In this document: positions 15,384 to 23,868 of the stretch, piece by piece
Layout of the letters: each line of letters starts with the position of its first letter
Position numbering within the stretch: the stretch's first letter is position 1
DNA from: Nocardia terpenica
Lineage (GTDB): Bacteria; Actinomycetota; Actinomycetes; Mycobacteriales; Mycobacteriaceae
Assembly (NCBI RefSeq): GCF_013186535.1
Contig: NZ_JABMCZ010000005.1
Coordinates: 434,001-498,000, forward strand
DNA: 64,000 nucleotides
Reading direction: 5' to 3'
The notes under the pieces: model-generated
Told to the model about the DNA's origin: nothing
Databases searched by the model: none
What the model saw: only the letters and a program-made list of their open reading frames with translations
Program-made: the position numbers and the translations under genes

Positions 15384-15733
15384 CAGCGCTCGTTGCGGGC
15401 CTTCGGGAACCGCGCCTGCCGGGCCACCCAGCCCGCCATCCTGGCCCAGTGCCCGGGGGCGGGCGTGACGACGGAGGTCAGCTCGCGGTCCCAGTGCTCG
15501 GTCTCGGTGACCCCGTCGACGGTCTCGACCACGGCCTTGGCGGTGGCCAGATCGTCGACCACCCGGTCACCCAGCACGCCGTCCGCGCCGACCAGGGTGA
15601 TGCGGACGCCGATGCGGCCGAGTGGTTGCAGCACGGCTGTGGCGGAACCCCCGTGCTCGGCGACGAATCCCTTCACCGAATCGACTACGGAGGGCGACAA
15701 CTTCGCTGGGGCCGCTAGGGCGGTTTCGCTCAT
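15383..15733 (-). CDS. Conserved hypothetical protein, 116 residues
   Basis: I do not recognise this family. It is a soluble alpha/beta-type sequence without signal peptide or membrane segment. Residues 35-75 look like a compact sheet-helix unit (LQPLGRIGVRITLVGADG, then LATAKAVVETVDGV), and the C-terminus is basic. The ATG at 15733 has a TAAACT box 5 bases upstream, so the transcript may have almost no leader. Its stop overlaps the start of the PheC-like gene, so both are in one transcript. It diverges from qor across 33 bases. Confidence 0.65.
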   Translation of the reverse strand: MSETALAAPAKLSPSVVDSVKGFVAEHGGSATAVLQPLGRIGVRITLVGADGVLGDRVVDDLATAKAVVETVDGVTETEHWDRELTSVVTPAPGHWARMAGWVARQARFPKARNER

Positions 15734-15766
15734 GCGATCAGTTTACCGATGGGTAAGGTGGCGTCC

Positions 15767-16732
15767 ATGCGCGCCATTCAGGTTTGCGAGCACGGCGGAC
15801 CCGAGGTCCTGAAGCTCGCCGAGGTTCCGGAGCCGCAGATTGCCCCGGATCAGCTGCTTGTCGACACCGAGGCGGTCGGCATCAATTTCATCGACACCTA
15901 CATCCGGACCGGCACCTATCCGCAAGCGGTGCCGTACATTCCGGGGGCCGAGGGCACCGGTGTGGTGGCCGCGGTGGGCGCCGAGGTGACGGAGTTCCGG
16001 GTCGGTGACCGGGTCGCGTGGGCGGCCGCGCCGGGCAGCTACGCCGAGAAGGTCGCCGTCGACGCGGCGGTCGCGGTGCCGGTGCCCGCGGGGGTCGCGC
16101 CGCCGGTGGCCGCGTCGGCACTGCTGCAGGGCATGACCGCGCACTATCTGATCGAGACGATCTACAAGCCGGAGCCGGGCGAGTCGGTGCTGGTGCACGC
16201 CGGTGCGGGCGGCGTCGGGCTGATCCTGACCCAGCTGGCGACCGCGCGCGGTGTGCGGGTGATCACCACCGTCTCCACCGATGCGAAGGAGGCGCTCTCG
16301 CGCGAGGCGGGCGCGGCCGAGGTGCTGCGCTACGGCGACGACCTGGCCCAGCGGGTGCGCGCGCTGACCGACGGTGCGGGCGTGGCCGCGGTGTACGACG
16401 GCGTCGGCAAGGCGACCTTCGATGCCAGCCTGGAGTCGCTGCGCGTCCGCGGCATGCTGGCCCTGTTCGGCGCGGCCTCCGGCCCGGTGCCGCCGGTGGA
16501 CCCGCAGCGCCTCAATCGCGGCGGCTCCCTGTTCCTGACCCGCCCCACGCTGGCCCACTACACCCGCACCCGCGACGAATTGCTGTGGCGCGCAGGCGAC
16601 ATCATGACCGCCCTCGCCTCCGGCGCCCTCCACATCCGCATCGGCGCCACCTACCCCCTCACCGACGCCGCCCAGGCCCACCGAGACCTGGAGGGCCGCA
16701 AAACAACCGGCTCCCTCGTCCTCCTGCCCTGA
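15767..16732 (+). CDS. qor: NADPH:quinone reductase-like zinc-independent oxidoreductase
   Basis: A 321-residue medium-chain dehydrogenase/reductase of the quinone oxidoreductase branch. The N-terminal catalytic domain contains VGINFIDTYIRTG (about 42-54), and the Rossmann motif is HAGAGGVGLILTQLA (142-156). There are no structural zinc cysteines, as in QOR. It would reduce quinones with NADPH by one electron. The ATG at 15767 has AAGGTGG upstream; an ATG six codons earlier lacks a site. The counterpart is Rv1454c, in the same place relative to ctaA. Codons in the last 150 bases are very C-rich compared with the first half. Confidence 0.88.
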   Translation: MRAIQVCEHGGPEVLKLAEVPEPQIAPDQLLVDTEAVGINFIDTYIRTGTYPQAVPYIPGAEGTGVVAAVGAEVTEFRVGDRVAWAAAPGSYAEKVAVDAAVAVPVPAGVAPPVAASALLQGMTAHYLIETIYKPEPGESVLVHAGAGGVGLILTQLATARGVRVITTVSTDAKEALSREAGAAEVLRYGDDLAQRVRALTDGAGVAAVYDGVGKATFDASLESLRVRGMLALFGAASGPVPPVDPQRLNRGGSLFLTRPTLAHYTRTRDELLWRAGDIMTALASGALHIRIGATYPLTDAAQAHRDLEGRKTTGSLVLLP

Positions 16733-16744
16733 ACACGATGCCCC

Positions 16745-17344
16745 TCAATAGTCGCGGCCGGTGAGCCCCCGGTAGACGAATCTCGTCAGTCCCTCCACGG
16801 CCTGCTCGTCGGATAACTCCACCGAGCCTTCCTCCACTGCCTCCAGTAGTCCGTGCAGCGCGAGGAAGGCCATGGCGAGGCTGGCCTCGGGGGTGCTGGG
16901 CAGGGTCATGCCCGCGGCCTCGAAACCGTCGAGGTGGTCGGCCAATTCGGCGCGCTGCTCGGCGGCGAAGCGGCCCGCGATCCGGGCGAAATCGGTATTC
17001 ACGTGGGCCGCCTGCTGGACCGCGCGCAGCACCGGCCGGTGTCGGCGGGCGAAGGTCCAGTAGTTCTCGAGGTGGTAGCGGACCGCCGCGGGATCGGTGA
17101 AGTCGGGATTGTGCTCCGCCTCGTCGGCGGCCGTATCCCCGTCGGCGGCAAAGTCTTTCAGGAGCTCCTGGAGCAGCTCCTCCTTGCTGGCGAAGTGGTT
17201 GTAGAACGAGCCCGCCGCGCGCCCGGCGGCGGCGGTGATGTCGGTGATCTTCGTATTCAGATAGCCGCGCTCGGCGAACAGGCGGCGCGCGGCCTGTTTC
17301 AGCGCGTACTCGGTCTCGGCCGACTGCTCCTTGCGGCGGGCCAT
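16745..17344 (-). CDS. TetR-family repressor
   Basis: A 199-residue regulator. The N-terminal HTH is typical: ARRLFAERGYLNTKITDITA, then AGSFYNHFASKEELLQELL (about residues 18-63). The remainder is a helical ligand-binding domain. The ATG at 17344 has a strong ribosome site, AAGGAGGTG. The gene is divergent from a flavin monooxygenase, and a double palindrome lies in the 84-base gap. It probably represses both genes until a substrate of the monooxygenase binds. The long open frame upstream is a shadow of the monooxygenase. Confidence 0.9.
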   Translation of the reverse strand: MARRKEQSAETEYALKQAARRLFAERGYLNTKITDITAAAGRAAGSFYNHFASKEELLQELLKDFAADGDTAADEAEHNPDFTDPAAVRYHLENYWTFARRHRPVLRAVQQAAHVNTDFARIAGRFAAEQRAELADHLDGFEAAGMTLPSTPEASLAMAFLALHGLLEAVEEGSVELSDEQAVEGLTRFVYRGLTGRDY

Positions 17345-17383
17345 CCTCACCTCCTTGACAGCGGACCCTATCAACTCTAATAC

Positions 17384-17412
17384 TGAATCACGATTCACTG
17401 AATCATAGTTCA
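17384..17412. promoter_or_regulatory. Tandem palindromic operator of the TetR regulator
   Basis: Two 14-base palindromes lie one base apart. TGAATC-AC-GATTCA (17384-17397) is perfect. TGAATC-AT-AGTTCA (17399-17412) has one mismatched pair. Their centres are 15 bases apart, fitting two TetR dimers on one DNA segment. The site ends 16 bases before the monooxygenase ATG and 40 bases from the repressor ATG. Confidence 0.8.
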
Positions 17413-17428
17413 CTATACGGAGGTACAG

Positions 17429-18859
17429 ATGTTTCCGCAGGTACTCGTGGCCGGAGCCGGGCCCACCGGGCTCACCCTCGCCATCGATCTGGCCCGCCGC
17501 GGCGTGCCGGTCCGCATTGTCGACAAGGCGGCGGAGTTCTTCCGCGGTTCGCGCGGCGACGGCCTGCAGCCGCGCACGCTCGAGGTCTTCGACGATCTGG
17601 AAGTGCTCGACGCCGTGCTCGCGGCCGGTATCGCGCCGCCGCCGACCCGGGTCCACGTGGGCGGCCGATTCGTCGGTGAGCGCGTCTTTTTCGAGCGCCG
17701 GGAGCCGACTCCCGCTGTGCCGTACCCGAATGCGTGGATGCTCGGGCAGTCGCAGACCGAGCGCATCCTGCGCGAGCGGCTGGCCGAGTTCGGGGTGCGC
17801 GTCGAATTGTCCACGGCCGTGACCGATTTCACCCAGGACGACGACGGGGTCACCGTCGCGCTCGACGGACCGACCGGCCCGGAGACGGTCCGCGTCGACT
17901 ATCTGGTCGGCGCGGACGGCGGGCGCAGCACCGTGCGCAGGACCCTCGGCATCGCCTTCGAGGGCACCACCGACGAGTCGGTGCGGATGCTGCTCGGCGA
18001 CGTCACCGCCGACGCCCTGGATCACGACTTCGGGTACTGGTTCGCCACCGCCGACTCGCCGGGCGAGGGCATCGCCATGACCCCGCTGTCCGGCGGCGGG
18101 CTGTTCCAGTTCGCCACCCCGCTGGCCGCCGACGACGAGCCCACCCGGGCGGTGCTGCAGCGGCACCTGGACCATTTCTCCGGCGGCCTGGACATCACGC
18201 TCGGCGAGCCCGTCTGGGCGACGGTATGGCGGCCGAATATCCGCCTGGCACAGCGCTTCCGGGACGGCCGGGTCTTCCTCGCCGGGGACGCCGCGCACGC
18301 GCATCCGCCGACCGGCGGGCAGGGACTCAATACCGGCGTCCAGGACGCCTACAACCTCGGCTGGAAGCTGGCCGCCGCGCTGCGCGGTCGGCCCGGCGCG
18401 CTCGACAGCTACGAGACCGAGCGCCGCGCGGTGGCCGCGCGGGTGCTCGGCATCAGCACCGACCTGCTGGACAAGCACCTGTCCGGCGCCGAGGACGCGA
18501 TGCGCCGCGGCGAGGAGACCCAGCAGCTCGACGTCAGCTATCGCACCGAGCCGGGCACGCTGGTCGCGGGCGATCGGGCGCCCGACTCGGTGCTGCGCCG
18601 CGCCGACGGATCGCAGGTCCGGCTGTTCGACCTGTTCCGCGGTCCGCACGCCACCCGGTTGTCGTTCGACGCGCCCGCCGATCACGACGATGGCGAGGAC
18701 GAGGTGCGGGCGTACACGATCGTCGGCCCGGACCGGACGCCCGCCGACGGGGAACTGGTCGCCGTGGGCGGCCACGCGTTCGCCGATTACGCGGCCACGG
18801 CCGGTACCCGGGTGCTGGTCCGGCCGGACGGCTATCTGGCCTGGCGGCACGACGAATGA
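17429..18859 (+). CDS. FAD-dependent aromatic monooxygenase (PheA/TfdB-like)
   Basis: A 476-residue flavoprotein hydroxylase. The FAD dinucleotide fold starts at GAGPTGLTLAIDLARRG (about 9-25), the DG motif is YLVGADGGRSTVRRTLG (about 155-171), and the second FAD motif is RVFLAGDAAHAHPPTGGQG (about 279-297). The last 100 residues resemble the thioredoxin-like domain of phenol hydroxylases. It hydroxylates an aromatic or polyketide-like substrate with NAD(P)H and oxygen. The substrate cannot be read from sequence. It has a GGAGG ribosome site and is controlled by the divergent TetR gene. A paralogue lies at 53288-54781. Confidence 0.87.
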   Translation: MFPQVLVAGAGPTGLTLAIDLARRGVPVRIVDKAAEFFRGSRGDGLQPRTLEVFDDLEVLDAVLAAGIAPPPTRVHVGGRFVGERVFFERREPTPAVPYPNAWMLGQSQTERILRERLAEFGVRVELSTAVTDFTQDDDGVTVALDGPTGPETVRVDYLVGADGGRSTVRRTLGIAFEGTTDESVRMLLGDVTADALDHDFGYWFATADSPGEGIAMTPLSGGGLFQFATPLAADDEPTRAVLQRHLDHFSGGLDITLGEPVWATVWRPNIRLAQRFRDGRVFLAGDAAHAHPPTGGQGLNTGVQDAYNLGWKLAAALRGRPGALDSYETERRAVAARVLGISTDLLDKHLSGAEDAMRRGEETQQLDVSYRTEPGTLVAGDRAPDSVLRRADGSQVRLFDLFRGPHATRLSFDAPADHDDGEDEVRAYTIVGPDRTPADGELVAVGGHAFADYAATAGTRVLVRPDGYLAWRHDE

Positions 18860-19004
18860 CCCCGGGCGCGGGCCGCGGGTATCGATGCTGGATGATCTGT
18901 GCTGCCGCCCAAGCCGATTCGCCCGCTTCGTCGTACAGTCGTACGGTGATCGGACGACCGCTCGGGCGACCGATAGACGAAGCATCGATCAGGGGTTGAT
19001 CACG

Positions 19005-20297
19005 ATGTTGGTGAAGGTCCGCAACGACGACCCGTCGCGACTGTCCAGTACCGAACGGACGGTGGTGAACTGGTTGAAGTCGTGGACTGGTGCGCACGCT
19101 TTACCCGGTATAGCGGTGGTACAGGCGCACGGCGCCGACGTCGTGGTGTGGACCCCGAAGACCTGCGTGGTGATGGTCGTCAAGGGCTTCGCCGAGCGGG
19201 TGAACGGCGCCCTGACGGTGGCGGCGGACGCCCCGTGGACCATCGACGGCCGGATCGCGCCGCTGGACGGGGTGCAGTCCGGCACCGAGCCGATGGAACA
19301 GGTCTGCGCCCGCACAGACGAGATCGAGCAGCTGCTGCGCGGCGCACCGGGCCGCGAGCGCGTCGGGGTCATGGGCATCGTGCTGGTGATCCCGCAGCTC
19401 GGTACCCGGGTGCAGCTGGAGAAGGGCGTGCTGCCGGACGGGATCGACGTGGTGGTCGGCGACGGGCCGTCCTCGCTGCGGTCCTACATCACCCGGATCA
19501 CCGCCGACGAACCGGACTCGTGGGACGCCGCCCAGGTCGGCCAGGCGCTCGGCGCGCTCGGATTCGCCGCCGCCGCAACCTATTCCGACCTGACCTCGGA
19601 GGGCTTCCCCGCGCCGCGCACCGGCTCGGACGCACCGCCGCCACCGCCCGAACCCCGCCCCGCACCGGCCTCGACCGGTCCGACCGGCCCGCGACCCGCG
19701 GCACCCGCACCGATGCCCTCGGCCGTGCCGCTGCCCTCGGGTGCCCCGATCCCGCCGCCGGGCGCGGGCAGGCCGATGCCTCCCGGTCCCGTCGCGCCCG
19801 CACCGGCATCCGGTGCGGCCGTGCCGATTCCGACCCCCGGCGGGCCCGGCCCGGCCCCGGTACCACCTCCGCCGCGGCCACCCCTGTCACCCCAATACGT
19901 CGCCGCCGCATCGGGTTACGCGGCACCACCGCGCGAATCCCCGCCGACCGCACCGACATACGGCGCTCCGCAGTCCCCGGGGACCGCGCAGCAGCCGTAC
20001 GCGTCTCCCCCACAGCCGTATTCGGTGCCGTTCGACCCGCGTCCCCCGGCTCCGGTCCGCACCCACAGCCGCGGCCGCGGCATCGCCCCGCTGGTCGTGC
20101 TGGCGCTGCTGGTGGTCATCCTGGCCACGGCGGCGCTGTGCACGGGCGGCAGCACCAGGCCCACCCCGGCCCACCCCGGGCCGGGCGCCAGCACCCCGGC
20201 GTCGACGAGCACGTTCACCACCGCCCCGGAGCGCACCATCCCGCAGCAGACCGCGGGTCCGGCCTGCTATCCCTTCCAGCCCGGCTGCCCCGGGTGA
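19005..20297 (+). CDS. Proline-rich single-pass membrane protein with NERD-like N-terminal domain
   Basis: A 430-residue protein in three parts. Residues 1-200 form a globular domain with a pattern like NERD (nuclease-related) domains: STERTVVNWLKSW, a beta-strand ADVVVWTPKTCVVMVVKGF, and PWTIDGRIAPLDG. Residues 205-365 are very rich in Pro, Ala and Gly. One membrane segment follows (GIAPLVVLALLVVILATAAL, about 367-386), then a short outer tail with two cysteines (CYPFQPGC). The frame upstream of ATG 19005 is a shadow. The role is unknown and the NERD match is tentative. A terminator follows. Confidence 0.7.
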   Translation: MLVKVRNDDPSRLSSTERTVVNWLKSWTGAHALPGIAVVQAHGADVVVWTPKTCVVMVVKGFAERVNGALTVAADAPWTIDGRIAPLDGVQSGTEPMEQVCARTDEIEQLLRGAPGRERVGVMGIVLVIPQLGTRVQLEKGVLPDGIDVVVGDGPSSLRSYITRITADEPDSWDAAQVGQALGALGFAAAATYSDLTSEGFPAPRTGSDAPPPPPEPRPAPASTGPTGPRPAAPAPMPSAVPLPSGAPIPPPGAGRPMPPGPVAPAPASGAAVPIPTPGGPGPAPVPPPPRPPLSPQYVAAASGYAAPPRESPPTAPTYGAPQSPGTAQQPYASPPQPYSVPFDPRPPAPVRTHSRGRGIAPLVVLALLVVILATAALCTGGSTRPTPAHPGPGASTPASTSTFTTAPERTIPQQTAGPACYPFQPGCPG

Positions 20298-20344
20298 CGA
20301 CGCCCGGGGCTGCTCGGGCCGACGACGGAGCCGGATGACGAAAC

Positions 20345-20379
20345 AGCCCGAGCCCCCGGATGTTCCGGGGGCTCGGGCT
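20345..20379. terminator. Bidirectional hairpin terminator
   Basis: A perfect 16-base stem (AGCCCGAGCCCCCGGA at 20345-20360, its complement at 20364-20379) with loop TGT. It lies between the convergent NERD-like gene and ctaB. Confidence 0.85.
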
Positions 20380-20410
20380 CGAACGACTATGGCGGCGCGG
20401 AGGTTTCCGC

Positions 20411-21397
20411 TCAGCCGAACAGCATGTGGCCGACGGTGTGCCAGCCGAGGACCGAGTCCACGGCCAGACCGCAGAAGACCACGGCCAGATAGTTGTTGGA
20501 CTGCAGGAACAGTCGCAGCGGCTTGACCGATTCCCCCCGCCGCACACCGGAATACAGCTGGTGGGCCATGAGCAGGAACCAGGCGCCCGCGGCGATCGCC
20601 ACCGCGGCGTAGACGACGCCGGTGGCGGGGATGAGCGCCAGCGTGGCGGCCACGGTGAGCCAGGTGTAGATGACGATCTGCTTGGTCACCTTCTGCTCGG
20701 TGGCCACCACCGGCAGCATCGGCACACCGGCCGCGCGGTAGTCCTCCTTGTAGCGCATGGCCAGCGCCCAGGTGTGCGGCGGCGTCCAGAAGAAGATCAC
20801 CAGGAACAGCACGATCGCGGGCCAGCCGATGGTGCCGGTGGCCGCCGACCAGCCGACCAGCGCGGGCATACATCCGGCCGCGCCGCCCCACACCACGTTC
20901 TGCGAGGTGCGGCGCTTGAGGCCGAGGGTGTAGACGAAGACGTAGAACAGGATCGTCGCGACCACCAGCACGCCCGACAGCAGATTCGCCTGCCACCACA
21001 GCCATGCGAACGAGGCCAGGCCCAGCGCCACGCCGAAGACGAACGCGTTGCGGGTCGGCACCGCCTCGCGGGCGAGCGGGCGCTTGGACGTCCGCTTCAT
21101 CACCTTGTCGATATCGGCGTCGGCGACGCAGTTGAGGGTGTTGGCGCTCGCCGCGCCCATCCAGCCGCCGAACAGCGTGGCCAGGATGAGCCGGATGTCG
21201 ACGTGGCCGCGCCCGGCCAGCAGCATCGTCGGGATGGTGGCCACCAGCAGCAGCTCGATGACCCGCGGCTTGGTGAGCGCGATGTACGCCAGCACCCGGC
21301 GTGTCAGGGCCGAGAGCGGGCCGGTCCCCGTGACCCGGCCGGCCAGCGCCGTCGCGGAGGAGCCATGTGCACCACCCGGCTGTTGCCCAATCCGCAC
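20411..21397 (-). CDS. ctaB: Protohaem IX farnesyltransferase (haem O synthase) CtaB
   Basis: A 328-residue UbiA-family prenyltransferase with about nine membrane segments. The two Asp-rich sites are visible: NCVADADIDKVMKRTSKRPL and YTLGLKRRTSQN. It adds farnesyl to haem B to make haem O, the substrate of CtaA. The GTG at 21397 is chosen because GAGGAGAG stands 5-7 bases upstream; longer starts at 21421 or 21463 would place that site inside the gene. It is divergent from tkt, as in M. tuberculosis (Rv1451 and Rv1449c). Confidence 0.92.
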   Translation of the reverse strand: MRIGQQPGGAHGSSATALAGRVTGTGPLSALTRRVLAYIALTKPRVIELLLVATIPTMLLAGRGHVDIRLILATLFGGWMGAASANTLNCVADADIDKVMKRTSKRPLAREAVPTRNAFVFGVALGLASFAWLWWQANLLSGVLVVATILFYVFVYTLGLKRRTSQNVVWGGAAGCMPALVGWSAATGTIGWPAIVLFLVIFFWTPPHTWALAMRYKEDYRAAGVPMLPVVATEQKVTKQIVIYTWLTVAATLALIPATGVVYAAVAIAAGAWFLLMAHQLYSGVRRGESVKPLRLFLQSNNYLAVVFCGLAVDSVLGWHTVGHMLFG

Positions 21398-21716
21398 TGT
21401 CTCTCCTCGCAGGTGGTGCATCGATCCGGTAAAGGAATCAGCAGCGCGCCGCAACCCACGCACTGCCGCTCAGCTCGGCTTTCACCGGAGCGTCGCGCGG
21501 GCGGCGCAGCCACTACTACAGACGATGGTAGACCCACGGTGGTTGTGTTCCAGCACCCACCCGCCGCGAATCCGCCCGTGCCGCAGGCACGGTCCGCGAC
21601 ACGAGGCCCGGAGCGGGCGGGGTTCCCGCGTCGCGGGATTGTGCTGGGCTCTAGGGTGGTGGGTACAGCCGAAAGCCGCCGTTGTAGTTGACGAGAAGGT
21701 CAGGAGAACCTCGGTC
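21398..21716. promoter_or_regulatory. Divergent intergenic region between ctaB and tkt
   Basis: This 319-base stretch holds no gene. It contains the ctaB ribosome site at its left end and the tkt ribosome site AGGAGAA (21702-21708) at its right end. A -10-like TAGGGT lies at about 21653-21658, about 60 bases before the tkt start. I see no palindrome strong enough to call an operator. Confidence 0.5.
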
Positions 21717-23861
21717 GTGTCAGTCACAGACGACATCCGCGCACTCACCCAGCCGCACCATCCGAGCGACTGGACCGATCTGGACAGCAGAGCCGTCGAC
21801 ACGGTCCGCGTCCTCGCCGCCGACGCGGTGCAGAACGCGGGCAACGGCCACCCCGGCACGGCGATGAGCCTGGCCCCGCTGGCGTACACGCTCTACCAGC
21901 GGGTCATGCGCCTGGACCCGGCCGATCCGGAGTGGGTCGGCCGCGACCGGTTCGTGCTGTCGTGCGGCCATTCCAGCCTCACCCAGTACATCCAGCTGTA
22001 CCTGGCCGGTTTCGGGCTGGAGCTCACCGATCTCGAACACCTGCGTAAGTGGGGCTCGCTGACCCCTGGCCACCCGGAGTACCGGCACACCCCGGGCGTG
22101 GAGATCACCACCGGCCCGCTCGGCCAGGGCCTGGCGTCGGCGGTCGGCATGGCGATGGCGGCGCGGCGCGAGCGCGGCCTGTTCGATCCGGCGACGCCGC
22201 AGGGCGCCAGCCCCTTCGACCACTTCGTCTACGTGATCGCCTCCGACGGCGACATCGAGGAGGGCGTCACCTCCGAGGCGTCGTCGCTGGCCGGGACCCA
22301 GCAGCTGGGCAACCTGGTGGTGATCTACGACGACAACCGCATCTCCATCGAGGACGACACCCGCATCGCGCTGACCGAGGACACCGCGGCCCGCTACCGC
22401 GCCTACGGCTGGCACGTGCAGGAGGTCGACGGCGGCGAGAACGTCACGGCCATCGAGGCCGCGATCGAGGCCGCCAAGGCCGTCACCGACAAGCCGTCGT
22501 TCATCCTGCTGCGCACCATCATCGGCTATCCGGCCCCGAACAAGATGAACACCGGCGCCGCGCACGGCGCTGCCCTGGGCGCCGACGAGGTGGCCGCCAC
22601 CAAGCAGGCCCTCGGCTTCGATCCGGAGCGGAACTTCCAGGTCGAGGACGCGGTCATCGCGCACACCCGCACCAACGCCGCCGAGCGCGCCAAGGCCGCC
22701 CGCGCCGCCTGGCAGGAGCGGTTCGACGCGTGGGCCGCGGCCAACCCGGAGAACAAGAAGCTGTTCGACCGGCTGCAGGCCCGCACGCTCCCCGAGGGCT
22801 GGGCCGACAACCTGCCGAGCTGGGAGCCCGACCCCAAGGGCATCGCCACCCGCAAGGCGACCGGCAAGGTGCTCGCCGAGCTGGCGCCGGTGCTGCCGGA
22901 GCTGTGGGGCGGCTCGGCCGACCTCGCCGAATCCAACAACACCACCATGCCGGGGCAGCCGAGCTTCGGCCCGGAGTCCATCTCCACGGGCATGTGGAAG
23001 GCCGACCCGTACGGCCGCACCCTGCACTTCGGGGTGCGCGAGCACGCCATGGGCGCGATCCTGAACGGCATTGCGCTGCACGGCCCGACGCGTCCGTACG
23101 GCGGCACCTTCCTGGTGTTCTCCGATTACATGCGCCCGGCGGTGCGCCTGGCCGCGCTGATGCGGGTGCCCGCGATCTACGTGTGGACCCACGACTCCAT
23201 CGGCCTCGGCGAGGACGGCCCCACCCATCAGCCGATCGAGCACCTGGCCGCGCTGCGCGCGATCCCGGGCCTGAATGTGGTGCGCCCGGGCGACGCCAAC
23301 GAGACCGCCCACGCCTGGCGGGCCGTGCTGGAACTCGAAAGCGCCGAACGGCATTCGCATTTCACCCCGGCCCAGCCCGCGCACATCGACGGCCCCTCCG
23401 CGCTGGCGCTCACCCGCCAGGATCTGCCGATTCAGGAGGGCACCAGCTACGAGGGCGTCCGCCGCGGCGGCTACGTGCTGGCCGAATCCTCCACCGCCAC
23501 TGCGCAGGTGATCCTCATCGCGACCGGCTCGGAGCTGCAGCTCGCGGTCGAGGCCCGGATTAGGCTGGAGGCGCAGGGCGTTGGAACCCGCGTGGTTTCG
23601 ATGCCGTGTGTGGAATGGTTCGACGCGCAGGAGCAGTCCTACCGCGACGAGGTGCTGCCGCCCGCGGTCCGGGCGCGCGTCACCGTCGAGGCCGGGATCG
23701 CGATGCCGTGGCACCGTTTCGCCGGCGATGCCGGTGAGTCGGTGTCCATCGAGCACTTCGGTGCCTCGGCCGACTACAAGACCCTGTTCCGCGAATTCGG
23801 TTTCACCGCCGATGCCGTGGTCGAGGCCGCTCAGCGTTCACTCGACAAGGTGAAGGGATAA
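21717..23861 (+). CDS. tkt: Transketolase
   Basis: A 714-residue thiamine-diphosphate enzyme. The substrate histidine motif is AGNGHPGTAMSLAP (about 40-53), the TPP/metal motif is SDGDIEEGVTSEASSLAG, and the second domain has GGSADLAESNN and FGVREHAMGAI. It moves two-carbon units in the non-oxidative pentose phosphate pathway. The GTG at 21717 has AGGAGAA eight bases upstream; the frame further upstream is a shadow of ctaB. It heads the operon tkt-tal-zwf-opcA-pgl, with 7 bases to tal. Confidence 0.95.
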   Translation: MSVTDDIRALTQPHHPSDWTDLDSRAVDTVRVLAADAVQNAGNGHPGTAMSLAPLAYTLYQRVMRLDPADPEWVGRDRFVLSCGHSSLTQYIQLYLAGFGLELTDLEHLRKWGSLTPGHPEYRHTPGVEITTGPLGQGLASAVGMAMAARRERGLFDPATPQGASPFDHFVYVIASDGDIEEGVTSEASSLAGTQQLGNLVVIYDDNRISIEDDTRIALTEDTAARYRAYGWHVQEVDGGENVTAIEAAIEAAKAVTDKPSFILLRTIIGYPAPNKMNTGAAHGAALGADEVAATKQALGFDPERNFQVEDAVIAHTRTNAAERAKAARAAWQERFDAWAAANPENKKLFDRLQARTLPEGWADNLPSWEPDPKGIATRKATGKVLAELAPVLPELWGGSADLAESNNTTMPGQPSFGPESISTGMWKADPYGRTLHFGVREHAMGAILNGIALHGPTRPYGGTFLVFSDYMRPAVRLAALMRVPAIYVWTHDSIGLGEDGPTHQPIEHLAALRAIPGLNVVRPGDANETAHAWRAVLELESAERHSHFTPAQPAHIDGPSALALTRQDLPIQEGTSYEGVRRGGYVLAESSTATAQVILIATGSELQLAVEARIRLEAQGVGTRVVSMPCVEWFDAQEQSYRDEVLPPAVRARVTVEAGIAMPWHRFAGDAGESVSIEHFGASADYKTLFREFGFTADAVVEAAQRSLDKVKG

Positions 23862-23868
23862 CAGCGAC

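Noticed and set aside
21720..23756. A 678-codon minus-strand frame opposite tkt
   Set aside because: Antisense shadow caused by codon bias; tkt has all its catalytic motifs.
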